Assembly (NCBI GenBank): GCA_021767845.1
Contig: JAASSQ010000102.1
Span: 1-10,055 of the forward strand
DNA from: Roseovarius sp.
GTDB taxonomy: Bacteria > Pseudomonadota > Alphaproteobacteria > Rhodobacterales > Rhodobacteraceae
Direction: 5' to 3'
Length of the DNA: 10,055 nt
The position numbers were made by a program, and so were the translations under genes. The notes beneath the pieces were generated by a model. The model did no database searches, had not been told where the DNA came from, and saw only the letters and a list, made by a program, of their open reading frames with translations. Below are positions 1-5,559 of the stretch, piece by piece (the first letter of the stretch is position 1; every line of letters begins with the position of its first letter).

Positions 1-255
1 CTGGATGGCGAGCTGCAATCGCTGCGCAAGGCCAACCAGCAGCTGCGCGACAACAACGCGGCCCTGCGCGAGGCCAATGCGCAAGGCGTGGGGCAGCCGC
101 ATCTCATCAACAAGTCGATGCTGGCCGAGCTGGAGGCGCTGCGCGCCAGCCACGCGGCCGACCGGGCCGAGGCCGAGACGATCCTGGCGGAACTGGACCG
201 GATCCTGGACGGCGACGCGGCCGGCGATGACGCAACCCAATCGGAGGATGCCTGA
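1..255 (+). CDS. Coiled-coil protein of unknown function, 5' truncated, upstream of zapA
   Basis: An open frame enters from the left edge and ends at TGA 253-255, giving the last 84 residues of a protein. The visible part is almost wholly helical and rich in Leu, Ala, Glu, Arg and Gln with heptad-like spacing (for example LQSLRKANQQLRDNNAALRE), so it is probably a coiled coil. It has no membrane segment and ends in an acidic tail. The stop overlaps the zapA start by one base (TGATG), which indicates co-transcription and probable translational coupling. I do not recognise a named family. From its neighbour it could be a partner of the cell-division protein ZapA, in the way ZapB-type coiled coils are in other bacteria, but that is inference. 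The start lies outside the window. The frame is preferred over an overlapping +2 frame because its third positions are strongly GC and it joins zapA cleanly. Confidence 0.75.
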   Translation: MDGELQSLRKANQQLRDNNAALREANAQGVGQPHLINKSMLAELEALRASHAADRAEAETILAELDRILDGDAAGDDATQSEDA

Positions 256-668
256 TGCCCGAGGTCGAGATCGAGATCGGCGGACGCAGTTTCGAAGTGG
301 CCTGCCAGGAGGGCGAAGAGCACTACCTGCACGCCGCCGCCAAGATGCTGGACGAGGAAGCCGGGGTTCTGACCGCCCAGATCGGGCGCATCCCCGAGGC
401 GCGGATGCTGCTGATGGCGGGGCTGATGCTGGCCGACAAGGCGGCCGGGATGCAGGACAAGCTGCGCGCCATGGAAGACCGGGTGGCCGAGAAGGAAGCC
501 GAGCTGGAGCAGCTGCGCAACGCGCCCCGGCCTGAGCCGGAGCGCGTGGAAGTGCCGGTGGTGCCGGAGGGCGTGTCGGATGCGCTGGCCGAGATCGCGG
601 CGCGCGCCGAGGCGCTGGCCGACCAGGCCGAGGGCGGGGACAAGGCGGGCGCGGGCGCGGGCGGCTGA
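255..668 (+). CDS. zapA: Cell division protein ZapA
   Basis: The product is 137 residues. ZapA binds FtsZ in the cytoplasm and promotes bundling and stability of the Z ring. The N-terminal half carries the ZapA pattern: a beta-type start (VEIEIGGRSFEVAC, residues 4-17), then HYLHAAAKMLDEE (23-35), then a helix leading into the long dimerising coiled coil (MLLMAGLMLADKAAG, 51-65, and on to about residue 89). After residue 90 comes a Pro/Glu linker and a second short Ala/Glu helix (108-127) ending in a Gly/Ala tail. This makes it longer than the roughly 110-residue E. coli protein. The ATG at 255 overlaps the stop of the upstream coiled-coil gene, so it is read as the second gene of that operon. 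The gene converges on grxD with only 23 bases between the two stops. Family assignment is by motif recognition. Confidence 0.9.
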   Translation: MPEVEIEIGGRSFEVACQEGEEHYLHAAAKMLDEEAGVLTAQIGRIPEARMLLMAGLMLADKAAGMQDKLRAMEDRVAEKEAELEQLRNAPRPEPERVEVPVVPEGVSDALAEIAARAEALADQAEGGDKAGAGAGG

Positions 669-683
669 GGCCGCCGCGCGGCC
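669..683. terminator. Hairpin between convergent zapA and grxD
   Basis: GGCCGC (669-674), loop CGC, GCGGCC (678-683): a perfect 6-bp GC stem that fills most of the 23-base gap between the two stop codons. Neither side has a T-run, so it does not meet the classic intrinsic terminator pattern. It may still end or stabilise transcripts from both directions. Confidence 0.3.
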
Positions 684-691
684 CGTCGCGA

Positions 692-1054
692 TCAGGCGTT
701 GGCTTCGCGGATCTTGTCGGCGGCGTCCTTGTCGTAGGTCACGCCTTCCTTGTCGAACAGCTGATCGAGTTCGCCCGACAGGGTCATCTCGGTGATGATG
801 TCGCAGCCGCCCACGAATTCGCCTTTCACGTAGAGCTGCGGGATGGTGGGCCAGTCGGAATAGTCCTTGATGCCCTGGCGGATCGCCTCGTCGGCGAGCA
901 CGTTCACGTCCTTGAAATCCACGCCCATGTAGTTGAGCACGCCCGCCACGCGGCTGGAAAAGCCGCATTGGGGCATGTCCTTGGTGCCCTTCATGTAGAG
1001 CACCACGTCGTTGGATTTCACGGTTTCGTCGATCTGGGTCTTTGCGTCGGCCAT
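692..1054 (-). CDS. grxD: Monothiol (CGFS) glutaredoxin, Grx4/GrxD family
   Basis: The product is 120 residues, the usual length for a single-domain Grx4. These cytosolic proteins bind a [2Fe-2S] cluster with glutathione as a homodimer or with a BolA partner, and act in Fe-S cluster delivery and iron signalling rather than disulfide reduction. Visible hallmarks are MKGTKDMPQCGFS (21-33, with K22 and cluster-ligating C30), the cis-proline motif TIPQ (70-73) and GGCD (82-85) for glutathione binding. I start it at the ATG at 1054, giving MADAKTQIDE. An AGAAGG ribosome-binding site lies just upstream and overlaps the stop of the preceding small gene. An in-frame extension to 1189 is Pro/Arg-rich and runs into that upstream gene, so it is rejected. 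It is the last gene of a minus-strand set that begins with bolA, which fits the known Grx4-BolA partnership. Confidence 0.95.
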   Translation of the reverse strand: MADAKTQIDETVKSNDVVLYMKGTKDMPQCGFSSRVAGVLNYMGVDFKDVNVLADEAIRQGIKDYSDWPTIPQLYVKGEFVGGCDIITEMTLSGELDQLFDKEGVTYDKDAADKIREANA

Positions 1055-1064
1055 GTCTAACCTT

Positions 1065-1340
1065 CTAGTCCTTCTGGTCTTTCGCTGTCCCGGCCGGGCC
1101 GGGGCCGCGGCCCCGGGGGGCGGGGGGTTGATAACTCGGGGCGTCCTCGTTGATCGGGAAATCGGCGCGCTTGTTCCGTGAGGGACCATATAACCACCAG
1201 CGCCTGATTTCCAACCATGCGGCCCAGACGAAGATGACGACGAAGGGGATCAGGACCACCAGCGCCCAGGGGTGCGCGATCAGCGATTGCGGATCGGCCA
1301 TCTCGAAGGGGTAGCGGATGTCTGCGTCGTCGGCTGGCAA
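1065..1340 (-). CDS. Small single-pass membrane protein of unknown function
   Basis: I do not recognise a family. The frame gives 91 residues from a TTG at 1340, which has a GAGG-type ribosome-binding site about five bases upstream. An internal ATG at 1301 would give 78 residues (MADPQSLIAHP...) but has no good ribosome-binding site, so the start is uncertain. One hydrophobic segment is clear (WALVVLIPFVVIFVWAAWL, about residues 25-43 from the TTG). It is followed by a basic aromatic patch (EIRRWWLYGPSRNKR) and then FPINEDAPSYQPP, which suggests an anchored protein with a cytoplasmic tail by the positive-inside rule. The C-terminus is Pro/Gly-rich and low in complexity. Only 10 bases separate its stop from the grxD start, so the two are almost certainly co-transcribed. 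Conservation of the RRWWLYGP...INEDAPSY core would be the test of function. Confidence 0.7.
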   Translation of the reverse strand: MPADDADIRYPFEMADPQSLIAHPWALVVLIPFVVIFVWAAWLEIRRWWLYGPSRNKRADFPINEDAPSYQPPAPRGRGPGPAGTAKDQKD

Positions 1341-1417
1341 GCGGGCCTCGCTTTCGGGCGGCGCGGTCTGGGGCTCGGGCGGGGGCCGGGCCGGGGGCGC
1401 GGATCATGGGCGCGCGG

Positions 1418-1741
1418 TCAGGTGTCGTCCTTGTCGGGGTCATCGGTCTTGCCGGTCGTGCCGGCGCGGGCCTTGGCCGCGTCCTTGAGCGCGGCGCGCT
1501 TGGCATGGGCCGGCACGAAGCCGCGGGCGTATTGCTGCGGGTCGCGGGTGACGCGGATGACGCTGCCATGCCCGCCGCCCAGCCCGCCCGAGTGATACCC
1601 GGTGTCGATCAGCTGATCGCCCTGGCCCGGTTCGCTGCCGCGCCGCGCCTTGTCGCGTTCGGCGCGCGCCCGCACCCGGGCCAACGCCGCGACCAGGCCG
1701 ATCACGGCGAAGACCCCGAGGATGAGGAGCGCGCCCTCCAT
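1418..1741 (-). CDS. Small N-terminally anchored protein of unknown function
   Basis: The product is 107 residues from an ATG at 1741, only four bases after the bolA stop, so translation is probably coupled to bolA. Residues 3-22 (GALLILGVFAVIGLVAALAR) form one hydrophobic segment, followed by a strongly basic stretch (RVRARAERDKARR). This predicts a short periplasmic N-terminus and a cytoplasmic body. The body holds a Gly/His-rich section (GYHSGGLGGGHGSVIRVTRD, 48-67), then QQYARGFVPAHAKRAALK, and a charged tail ending DDPDKDDT. I recognise no catalytic motif. The two histidines among glycines might bind metal or lie in a flexible loop, but this is speculation. It sits between bolA and another small membrane protein leading to grxD. 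Confidence 0.7.
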   Translation of the reverse strand: MEGALLILGVFAVIGLVAALARVRARAERDKARRGSEPGQGDQLIDTGYHSGGLGGGHGSVIRVTRDPQQYARGFVPAHAKRAALKDAAKARAGTTGKTDDPDKDDT

Positions 1742-1745
1742 CGTC

Positions 1746-1988
1746 TCAGCCCGGGGCCTTGGTGGTCAGCGCCAGCGCGTGCAATTCACCCTGCGAGCCA
1801 TCCATCTTGCCCTTGAGCGCGGCATAGACGGCGCGCTGTTGCTGCACGCGGTTCATGTCCTTGAACGAGGCGTCGATCACCTCGGCGGCGTAGTGGTTCC
1901 CGTCGCCCGCCAGATCGGTGATGGTGATCTGGGCATCGGGGAACTCGGCGCGGATCAGATCCTCGATTTCCTGGGCTTGCATTGGCAT
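1746..1988 (-). CDS. bolA: BolA/IbaG-family protein
   Basis: The product is 80 residues, typical of a short BolA-type domain. BolA proteins are small cytosolic partners of CGFS glutaredoxins and form mixed [2Fe-2S] heterocomplexes linked to iron homeostasis and cluster delivery; some also bind DNA. The sequence shows the core order: N-terminal helix QEIEDLIRAEFPDAQITITD, then GDGNHYAAEVID with H32 in the variable loop, then SFKDMNRVQQQRAVYAALKGKM, then GELHALAL with the conserved ligand H70. The ATG at 1988 has AGGAG nine bases upstream. A second in-frame ATG two codons later (1982) is less well placed. The gene is 147 bases downstream of purL with its own candidate promoter. It heads the set bolA, small protein, small protein, grxD, so its likely partner is the glutaredoxin encoded four genes down. 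Confidence 0.92.
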   Translation of the reverse strand: MPMQAQEIEDLIRAEFPDAQITITDLAGDGNHYAAEVIDASFKDMNRVQQQRAVYAALKGKMDGSQGELHALALTTKAPG

Positions 1989-2018
1989 CTGCGCGATCTC
2001 CTGCTTGGTCGTGGTAAA

Positions 2019-2047
2019 AATGTAGAGTGGTGGCGGGCACGGCGCAA
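2019..2047 (-). promoter_or_regulatory. Candidate sigma-70-type promoter for the bolA-grxD set
   Basis: Read on the minus strand, TTGCGC (2047-2042) and TACATT (2024-2019) are 17 bases apart and lie about 30 bases upstream of the bolA ATG. The -10 box sits in the only A/T-rich patch of the purL-bolA gap. It matches the TTG of the -35 box and four of six -10 positions. It would let bolA and its downstream genes be expressed separately from purL. Confidence 0.45.
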
Positions 2048-2116
2048 GGCAGGGCGCGGCCGGCCGGGTGCCGGGCGCGCGCGTGCATGCGCCGGAGAGG
2101 GGGCGCCACGGCGGGG

Positions 2117-2128
2117 GCGGGGCCCCGC
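2117..2128. repeat. GC-only palindrome after purL
   Basis: GCGGGGCCCCGC is a perfect 12-base palindrome seven bases past the purL stop, flanked by further G/C runs. On the purL strand it could fold at the 3' end of the message, but no T-run follows. It may be a Rho-assisted end, a stabilising structure, or simply chance in GC-rich DNA. Confidence 0.3.
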
Positions 2129-2135
2129 GCCGGGG

Positions 2136-4301
2136 TCAGTCGAAGGTGGCGGCGAACGCCCCGCGATAGGCCTCGGACAGCTCGGCCAGGGGGGCTTCGG
2201 AGCCACCGATGCGGACGGTGTCGCCGGTGAACTTGCCGACCGTGCGGATCGGCACCCCAGCGCGGCCTGCCGCGATCATCAGCGCCTCGGCCTGGTCGAA
2301 ATTGCAGGCGATGAGGTAGCGGCCCTGATCCTCGCCGAAGAGCGTCGGGGTGTCGGCGTCGTCGAGATGCACGCCGACGCCCGCGGCCTCGGCCATCTCG
2401 AAGGCGGCCAGCGCCAGCCCGCCATCCGACAGGTCGGTGCAGGCCTTGATGAAGGCGTGGTTGTCGCGGATGAAATCGCCGTTGCGCTTCTCGGCCTCCA
2501 GATCGACGGGTGGGGCGTCGCCCTCGACGCGGTTGTAGACCTCGGCCAGCAGGGCGGACTGGCCCAGGTGGCCGGTCTCGTCGCCCAGCAACAGGGCGAC
2601 GTGGCCGTCGCGCGCCTCGCCGGTGATGGCGGTTTCGGGATCGCGGATCAGGCCCACGGCGCCGATGGTGGGGGTGGGCAGGATCGCCTGACCGTCGGTT
2701 TCGTTGTAAAGCGACACGTTGCCCGACACGATCGGCATGTCGAGCGCGGCCACCGCCGCGCCGATGCCCTTGATCGCGCCGACGAACTGGCCCATGATCT
2801 CGGGCTTTTCGGGGTTGCCGAAATTCATGTTGTCGGTGGTCGCGAGCGGCACCGCGCCAAGCGCGGTGAGGTTTCGATAGGCCTCGGCCACGGCCTGCTT
2901 GCCGCCCTCGACCGGGTTGGCCTTGACGTAGCGCGGCGTCACGTCCGAGGTGAAGGCCAGCAGCTTGTCGGTGCCGTGCACCCGGATCAGCCCCGCGCCC
3001 TGGCCCGGCGTGCGGGCGGTGTCGGCCATCACCATCGTGTCGTATTGTTCATAGACCCACTGGCGCGAACAGTAGTTGGGCGAGGTGATCAGCGCGCGCA
3101 GCCCGTCGATCGGATCGACGCCCGGCACCGAGGCCGGGTCGAGCGGTTCGGCCGGCGGCGTTTCCACCCACGGGCGGTCGTACTCGGGCGCGTTGCCCGA
3201 CAGCGCCTTGAGGGGCAGGTCGGCCTTGACCGTGTTGTTGTGCATGATGAGGAAGCGGTCCTCGGGGATGGTTTCGCCGACGATGGCGAAATCCAGATCC
3301 CATTTGTCGAAGACGGCCTTGGCCTCGGCCTCTTTCTCGGGGCGCAGGACCATCAGCATCCGTTCCTGGCTTTCCGAGAGCATCATTTCATAGGCGGTCA
3401 TGCCCTCTTCGCGGCAGGGCACGTCCTCGAGGTTGAGGCGCACGCCGAGGTTGCCCTTGTCGCCCATTTCCACGGCCGAGCAGGTGAGGCCCGCCGCGCC
3501 CATGTCCTGGATCGAGATCACCGCGCCGGTGGCCATCAGTTCCAGCGTGGCTTCCATCAGGCGCTTTTCGGTGAAGGGGTCGCCGACCTGCACGGTGGGG
3601 CGCTTTTCGTCGATCGACTCGTCGAATTCGGCGCTGGCCATGGTGGCGCCGCCGACCCCGTCGCGCCCCGTCTTGGCGCCGAGATAGACCACGGGCATCC
3701 CCACGCCGGAGGCGGCCGAGTAGAAGATCTTGTCGGCATCGGCCAGCCCGGCGGCAAAGGCGTTCACGAGGCAGTTGCCGTTATAGGCGGGATCGAAGCG
3801 CACCTCGCCGCCCGCGCAAGGCACCCCGAAGCAGTTGCCGTAGCCTCCGATCCCCTCGACCACGCCATGCACCAGTTGCCGGGTCTTGGGGTGGTCGGGT
3901 TCCCCGAAGCTGAGCGCGTTCATCGAGGCGATGGGCCGCGCGCCCATCGTGAACACGTCGCGCAGGATGCCGCCTACGCCGGTCGCGGCGCCCTGGTAGG
4001 GCTCGATATAGGAGGGGTGGTTGTGGCTTTCCATCTTGAAGATGACGGCCTGCCCGTCGCCGATGTCCACGACGCCCGCGTTCTCGCCCGGGCCGCAGAT
4101 CACCTGCGGGCCCTCGGTGGGGAGGGTGCGCAGCCATTTCTTGGACGACTTGTAGGAGCAATGCTCGTTCCACATGGCCGAGAAGATGCCCAGTTCGGTG
4201 AAGCTGGGTTCGCGGCCGATGATGTCGAGGATGAGCTGGTATTCGTCGGGCTTGAGGCCGTGGGCCTCGATCAGTTCGGGCGTGATTGCCGGGTCCTGCA
4301 T
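2136..4301 (-). CDS. purL: Phosphoribosylformylglycinamidine synthase subunit PurL
   Basis: The product is 721 residues, the size of the small PurL found in Bacillus and alphaproteobacteria, which works with PurS and PurQ. It performs the ATP-dependent amidation of FGAR to FGAM, the fourth step of purine synthesis, in the cytosol. Hallmarks are WNEHCSYKSSKK with active-site H47, the nucleotide/metal motif FKMESHNHPS (88-97), GAATGVGGILRDVFTMGARP (104-123), KTGRDGVGGATMASAEF, and IQDMGAAGLTCS. The second half repeats the AIRS-like domain (TTDNMNFGNPEKPE, then ISGNVS-like VSGNVSLYNET, then TDLSDGGLA). It has no C-terminal glutaminase domain, as expected when PurQ is separate; purS and purQ are not in this window. 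The ATG at 4301 has only a distant AGGGGG upstream. An open frame of more than 900 codons runs antisense to it and is a GC-bias shadow. Confidence 0.97.
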   Translation of the reverse strand: MQDPAITPELIEAHGLKPDEYQLILDIIGREPSFTELGIFSAMWNEHCSYKSSKKWLRTLPTEGPQVICGPGENAGVVDIGDGQAVIFKMESHNHPSYIEPYQGAATGVGGILRDVFTMGARPIASMNALSFGEPDHPKTRQLVHGVVEGIGGYGNCFGVPCAGGEVRFDPAYNGNCLVNAFAAGLADADKIFYSAASGVGMPVVYLGAKTGRDGVGGATMASAEFDESIDEKRPTVQVGDPFTEKRLMEATLELMATGAVISIQDMGAAGLTCSAVEMGDKGNLGVRLNLEDVPCREEGMTAYEMMLSESQERMLMVLRPEKEAEAKAVFDKWDLDFAIVGETIPEDRFLIMHNNTVKADLPLKALSGNAPEYDRPWVETPPAEPLDPASVPGVDPIDGLRALITSPNYCSRQWVYEQYDTMVMADTARTPGQGAGLIRVHGTDKLLAFTSDVTPRYVKANPVEGGKQAVAEAYRNLTALGAVPLATTDNMNFGNPEKPEIMGQFVGAIKGIGAAVAALDMPIVSGNVSLYNETDGQAILPTPTIGAVGLIRDPETAITGEARDGHVALLLGDETGHLGQSALLAEVYNRVEGDAPPVDLEAEKRNGDFIRDNHAFIKACTDLSDGGLALAAFEMAEAAGVGVHLDDADTPTLFGEDQGRYLIACNFDQAEALMIAAGRAGVPIRTVGKFTGDTVRIGGSEAPLAELSEAYRGAFAATFD

Positions 4302-4527
4302 CTGAAAGGAATCCCCCTGGGTGGTCCGGTTGCGGCCTCTTTAGTGCATGGCGCGCGCGGGGGGAAGGGGGGCGCCGTGCTGCTGTGCGGGGTGGTGTCT
4401 GGGCGTTGCCCAGCGTGACCGCCGGGCCGGACGGGTGGGTCACGTGGCGCAGGCACCGCTGGCGGCCGGTGCTTGACGCGGCGTCCGGCATGGCGTTCCA
4501 CTGGCGCGGCGAGACGGCGGAGGGATC
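4302..4527. other. Divergent intergenic region, purL / PLP-enzyme gene
   Basis: This 226-base gap must hold the promoters of purL (minus) and the PLP-enzyme unit (plus). I see a TTGACG at 4473-4478 that could be a plus-strand -35 box, but 17 bases further there is no convincing -10. A short dyad, CTGGGC-GTT-GCCCAG, lies at 4399-4413 and has no T-run. No riboswitch-like architecture could be assigned by eye, and no credible small gene was found. Confidence 0.4.
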
Positions 4528-5559
4528 ATGGAGCGACTGGAGAACCCGTGGCGGGGCAAGGGCCTGCCCGATGACGTGCTTGCCGGTGCGCCGTGGCCCA
4601 GCGTGGATGCGGCGGCGCCGCGAGCCCTGCTGGCGCGTTGCCCGGCGGCGGCGGAGACGCCATTGGTAGAGGTGGCGGGCCTTGGACCGCGCCTCTGGAT
4701 CAAGGACGAGCGCGGGCGCATGGGGCTGGGCAGCTTCAAGGCGTTGGGCGCGGCCTACGTGATCGCCCACGAGGCGGCGCAGACCGGCGCCGCCGACCTG
4801 TCGCGCGCGCTGAGGGGGCGGACCTACGTGACGGCGAGCGCGGGCAATCACGGCTTGTCGGTGGCCGCGGGCGCGCATGTCTTCGGGGCGCGGGCGGTGG
4901 TTTACCTGTCGGACACCGTGCCCGAGGGGTTCGCCGCGCGGCTGCGCGCCAAGGGCGCCGAGGTGGTGCGCGCGGGCGCCGATTACGCGGCCAGCATGGA
5001 CGCGGCCGAGGCGGCGGCGGGCGACAAGGGCTGGACGCTTCTGTCGGACAGTTCGTGGCCGGGCTATTTCGATCTGCCGCACCGGCTGATGGAAGGCTAC
5101 CTGGCGATGGCGGCCGAGGCGGCGCGGCAGATGCCCGAGCCGCCCACGCATGTCTTTCTGCAGGCCGGGGTCGGCGGGCTGGCCGGGGCGGCGGCGGCGT
5201 GGTTCCGGCAGGTCTGGGGTGACGGGCCGCGGATCGTGGTGGTGGAGCCCGAGGCGGCCCCGGCACTGATCGCCTCGATCCGGGCGGGCCGGTCGGTGGA
5301 AACCGACGGGCCGGTCTCCAACATGGGGCGGCTGGATTGCAAGGCGCCGTCGCTCATCGCGCTGAAGGGGCTGGCGCGGGACGCCGATGCCTTTGTCACG
5401 ATCAGCGATGCCGAGGCGGGCGCGGTGCTGGCCGATCTGGCGGAACGCGGGCTGGCCTCGACCCCGTCGGGGGCGGCGGGGGTGGCCGCGATGGGGCTGT
5501 CGGACCTAAACCCCGAGGCGCGCTGCCTGTGCATCCTGAGCGAAGAGGCCGGCGCGTGA
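4528..5559 (+). CDS. PLP-dependent lyase, diaminopropionate ammonia-lyase-like (fold type II)
   Basis: The product is 343 residues. It belongs to the tryptophan-synthase-beta/threonine-dehydratase superfamily and most resembles diaminopropionate ammonia-lyase (2,3-diaminopropionate to pyruvate plus two ammonia). Evidence includes IKDERGRMGLGSFKALGAAY (58-77) with the PLP-binding Lys K71, TASAGNHGLSVAAGA (102-116), LLSDSSWPGY (171-180), the phosphate-binding glycine loop QAGVGGLAGA (212-221), VEPEAAP (239-245), SNMGRLDCKAPS (264-275) and STPSGAAG (311-318). It is shorter than the roughly 400-residue E. coli YgeX. The family motif TDGNHG reads SAGNHG here, so an acidic residue implicated in catalysis seems to be Ala105, and the true substrate may differ. 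The ATG at 4528 follows GGAGGG with short spacing. The gene overlaps the next by four bases, implying a shared pathway with the M24 hydrolase. Threonine/serine dehydratase is the main alternative activity. Confidence 0.82.
   Translation: MERLENPWRGKGLPDDVLAGAPWPSVDAAAPRALLARCPAAAETPLVEVAGLGPRLWIKDERGRMGLGSFKALGAAYVIAHEAAQTGAADLSRALRGRTYVTASAGNHGLSVAAGAHVFGARAVVYLSDTVPEGFAARLRAKGAEVVRAGADYAASMDAAEAAAGDKGWTLLSDSSWPGYFDLPHRLMEGYLAMAAEAARQMPEPPTHVFLQAGVGGLAGAAAAWFRQVWGDGPRIVVVEPEAAPALIASIRAGRSVETDGPVSNMGRLDCKAPSLIALKGLARDADAFVTISDAEAGAVLADLAERGLASTPSGAAGVAAMGLSDLNPEARCLCILSEEAGA

Noticed and set aside
4399..4413. CTGGGC-GTT-GCCCAG hairpin as a terminator or riboswitch part
   Set aside because: It is a single short stem with no T-run and no surrounding conserved architecture that I could recognise; chance is likely in this composition.
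1650..4418. Open plus-strand frame of 922 codons antisense to purL and bolA
   Set aside because: The product is a His/Gly/Ala/Asp/Val-rich pattern typical of the complement of GC-rich codons. purL on the other strand is a certain gene with all its motifs.
3781..5151. Minus-strand frame of 456 codons spanning the purL 5' end and the PLP-lyase gene
   Set aside because: It is an Arg/Pro/His-rich shadow that crosses two real genes and shows no domain.
5337..5555. N-terminal extension of the M24 protein by 73 residues
   Set aside because: It lies wholly inside the PLP-lyase gene and has Arg/Gly-rich shadow composition. The GTG at 5556 gives a normal M24 N-terminus and a usual 4-base overlap.
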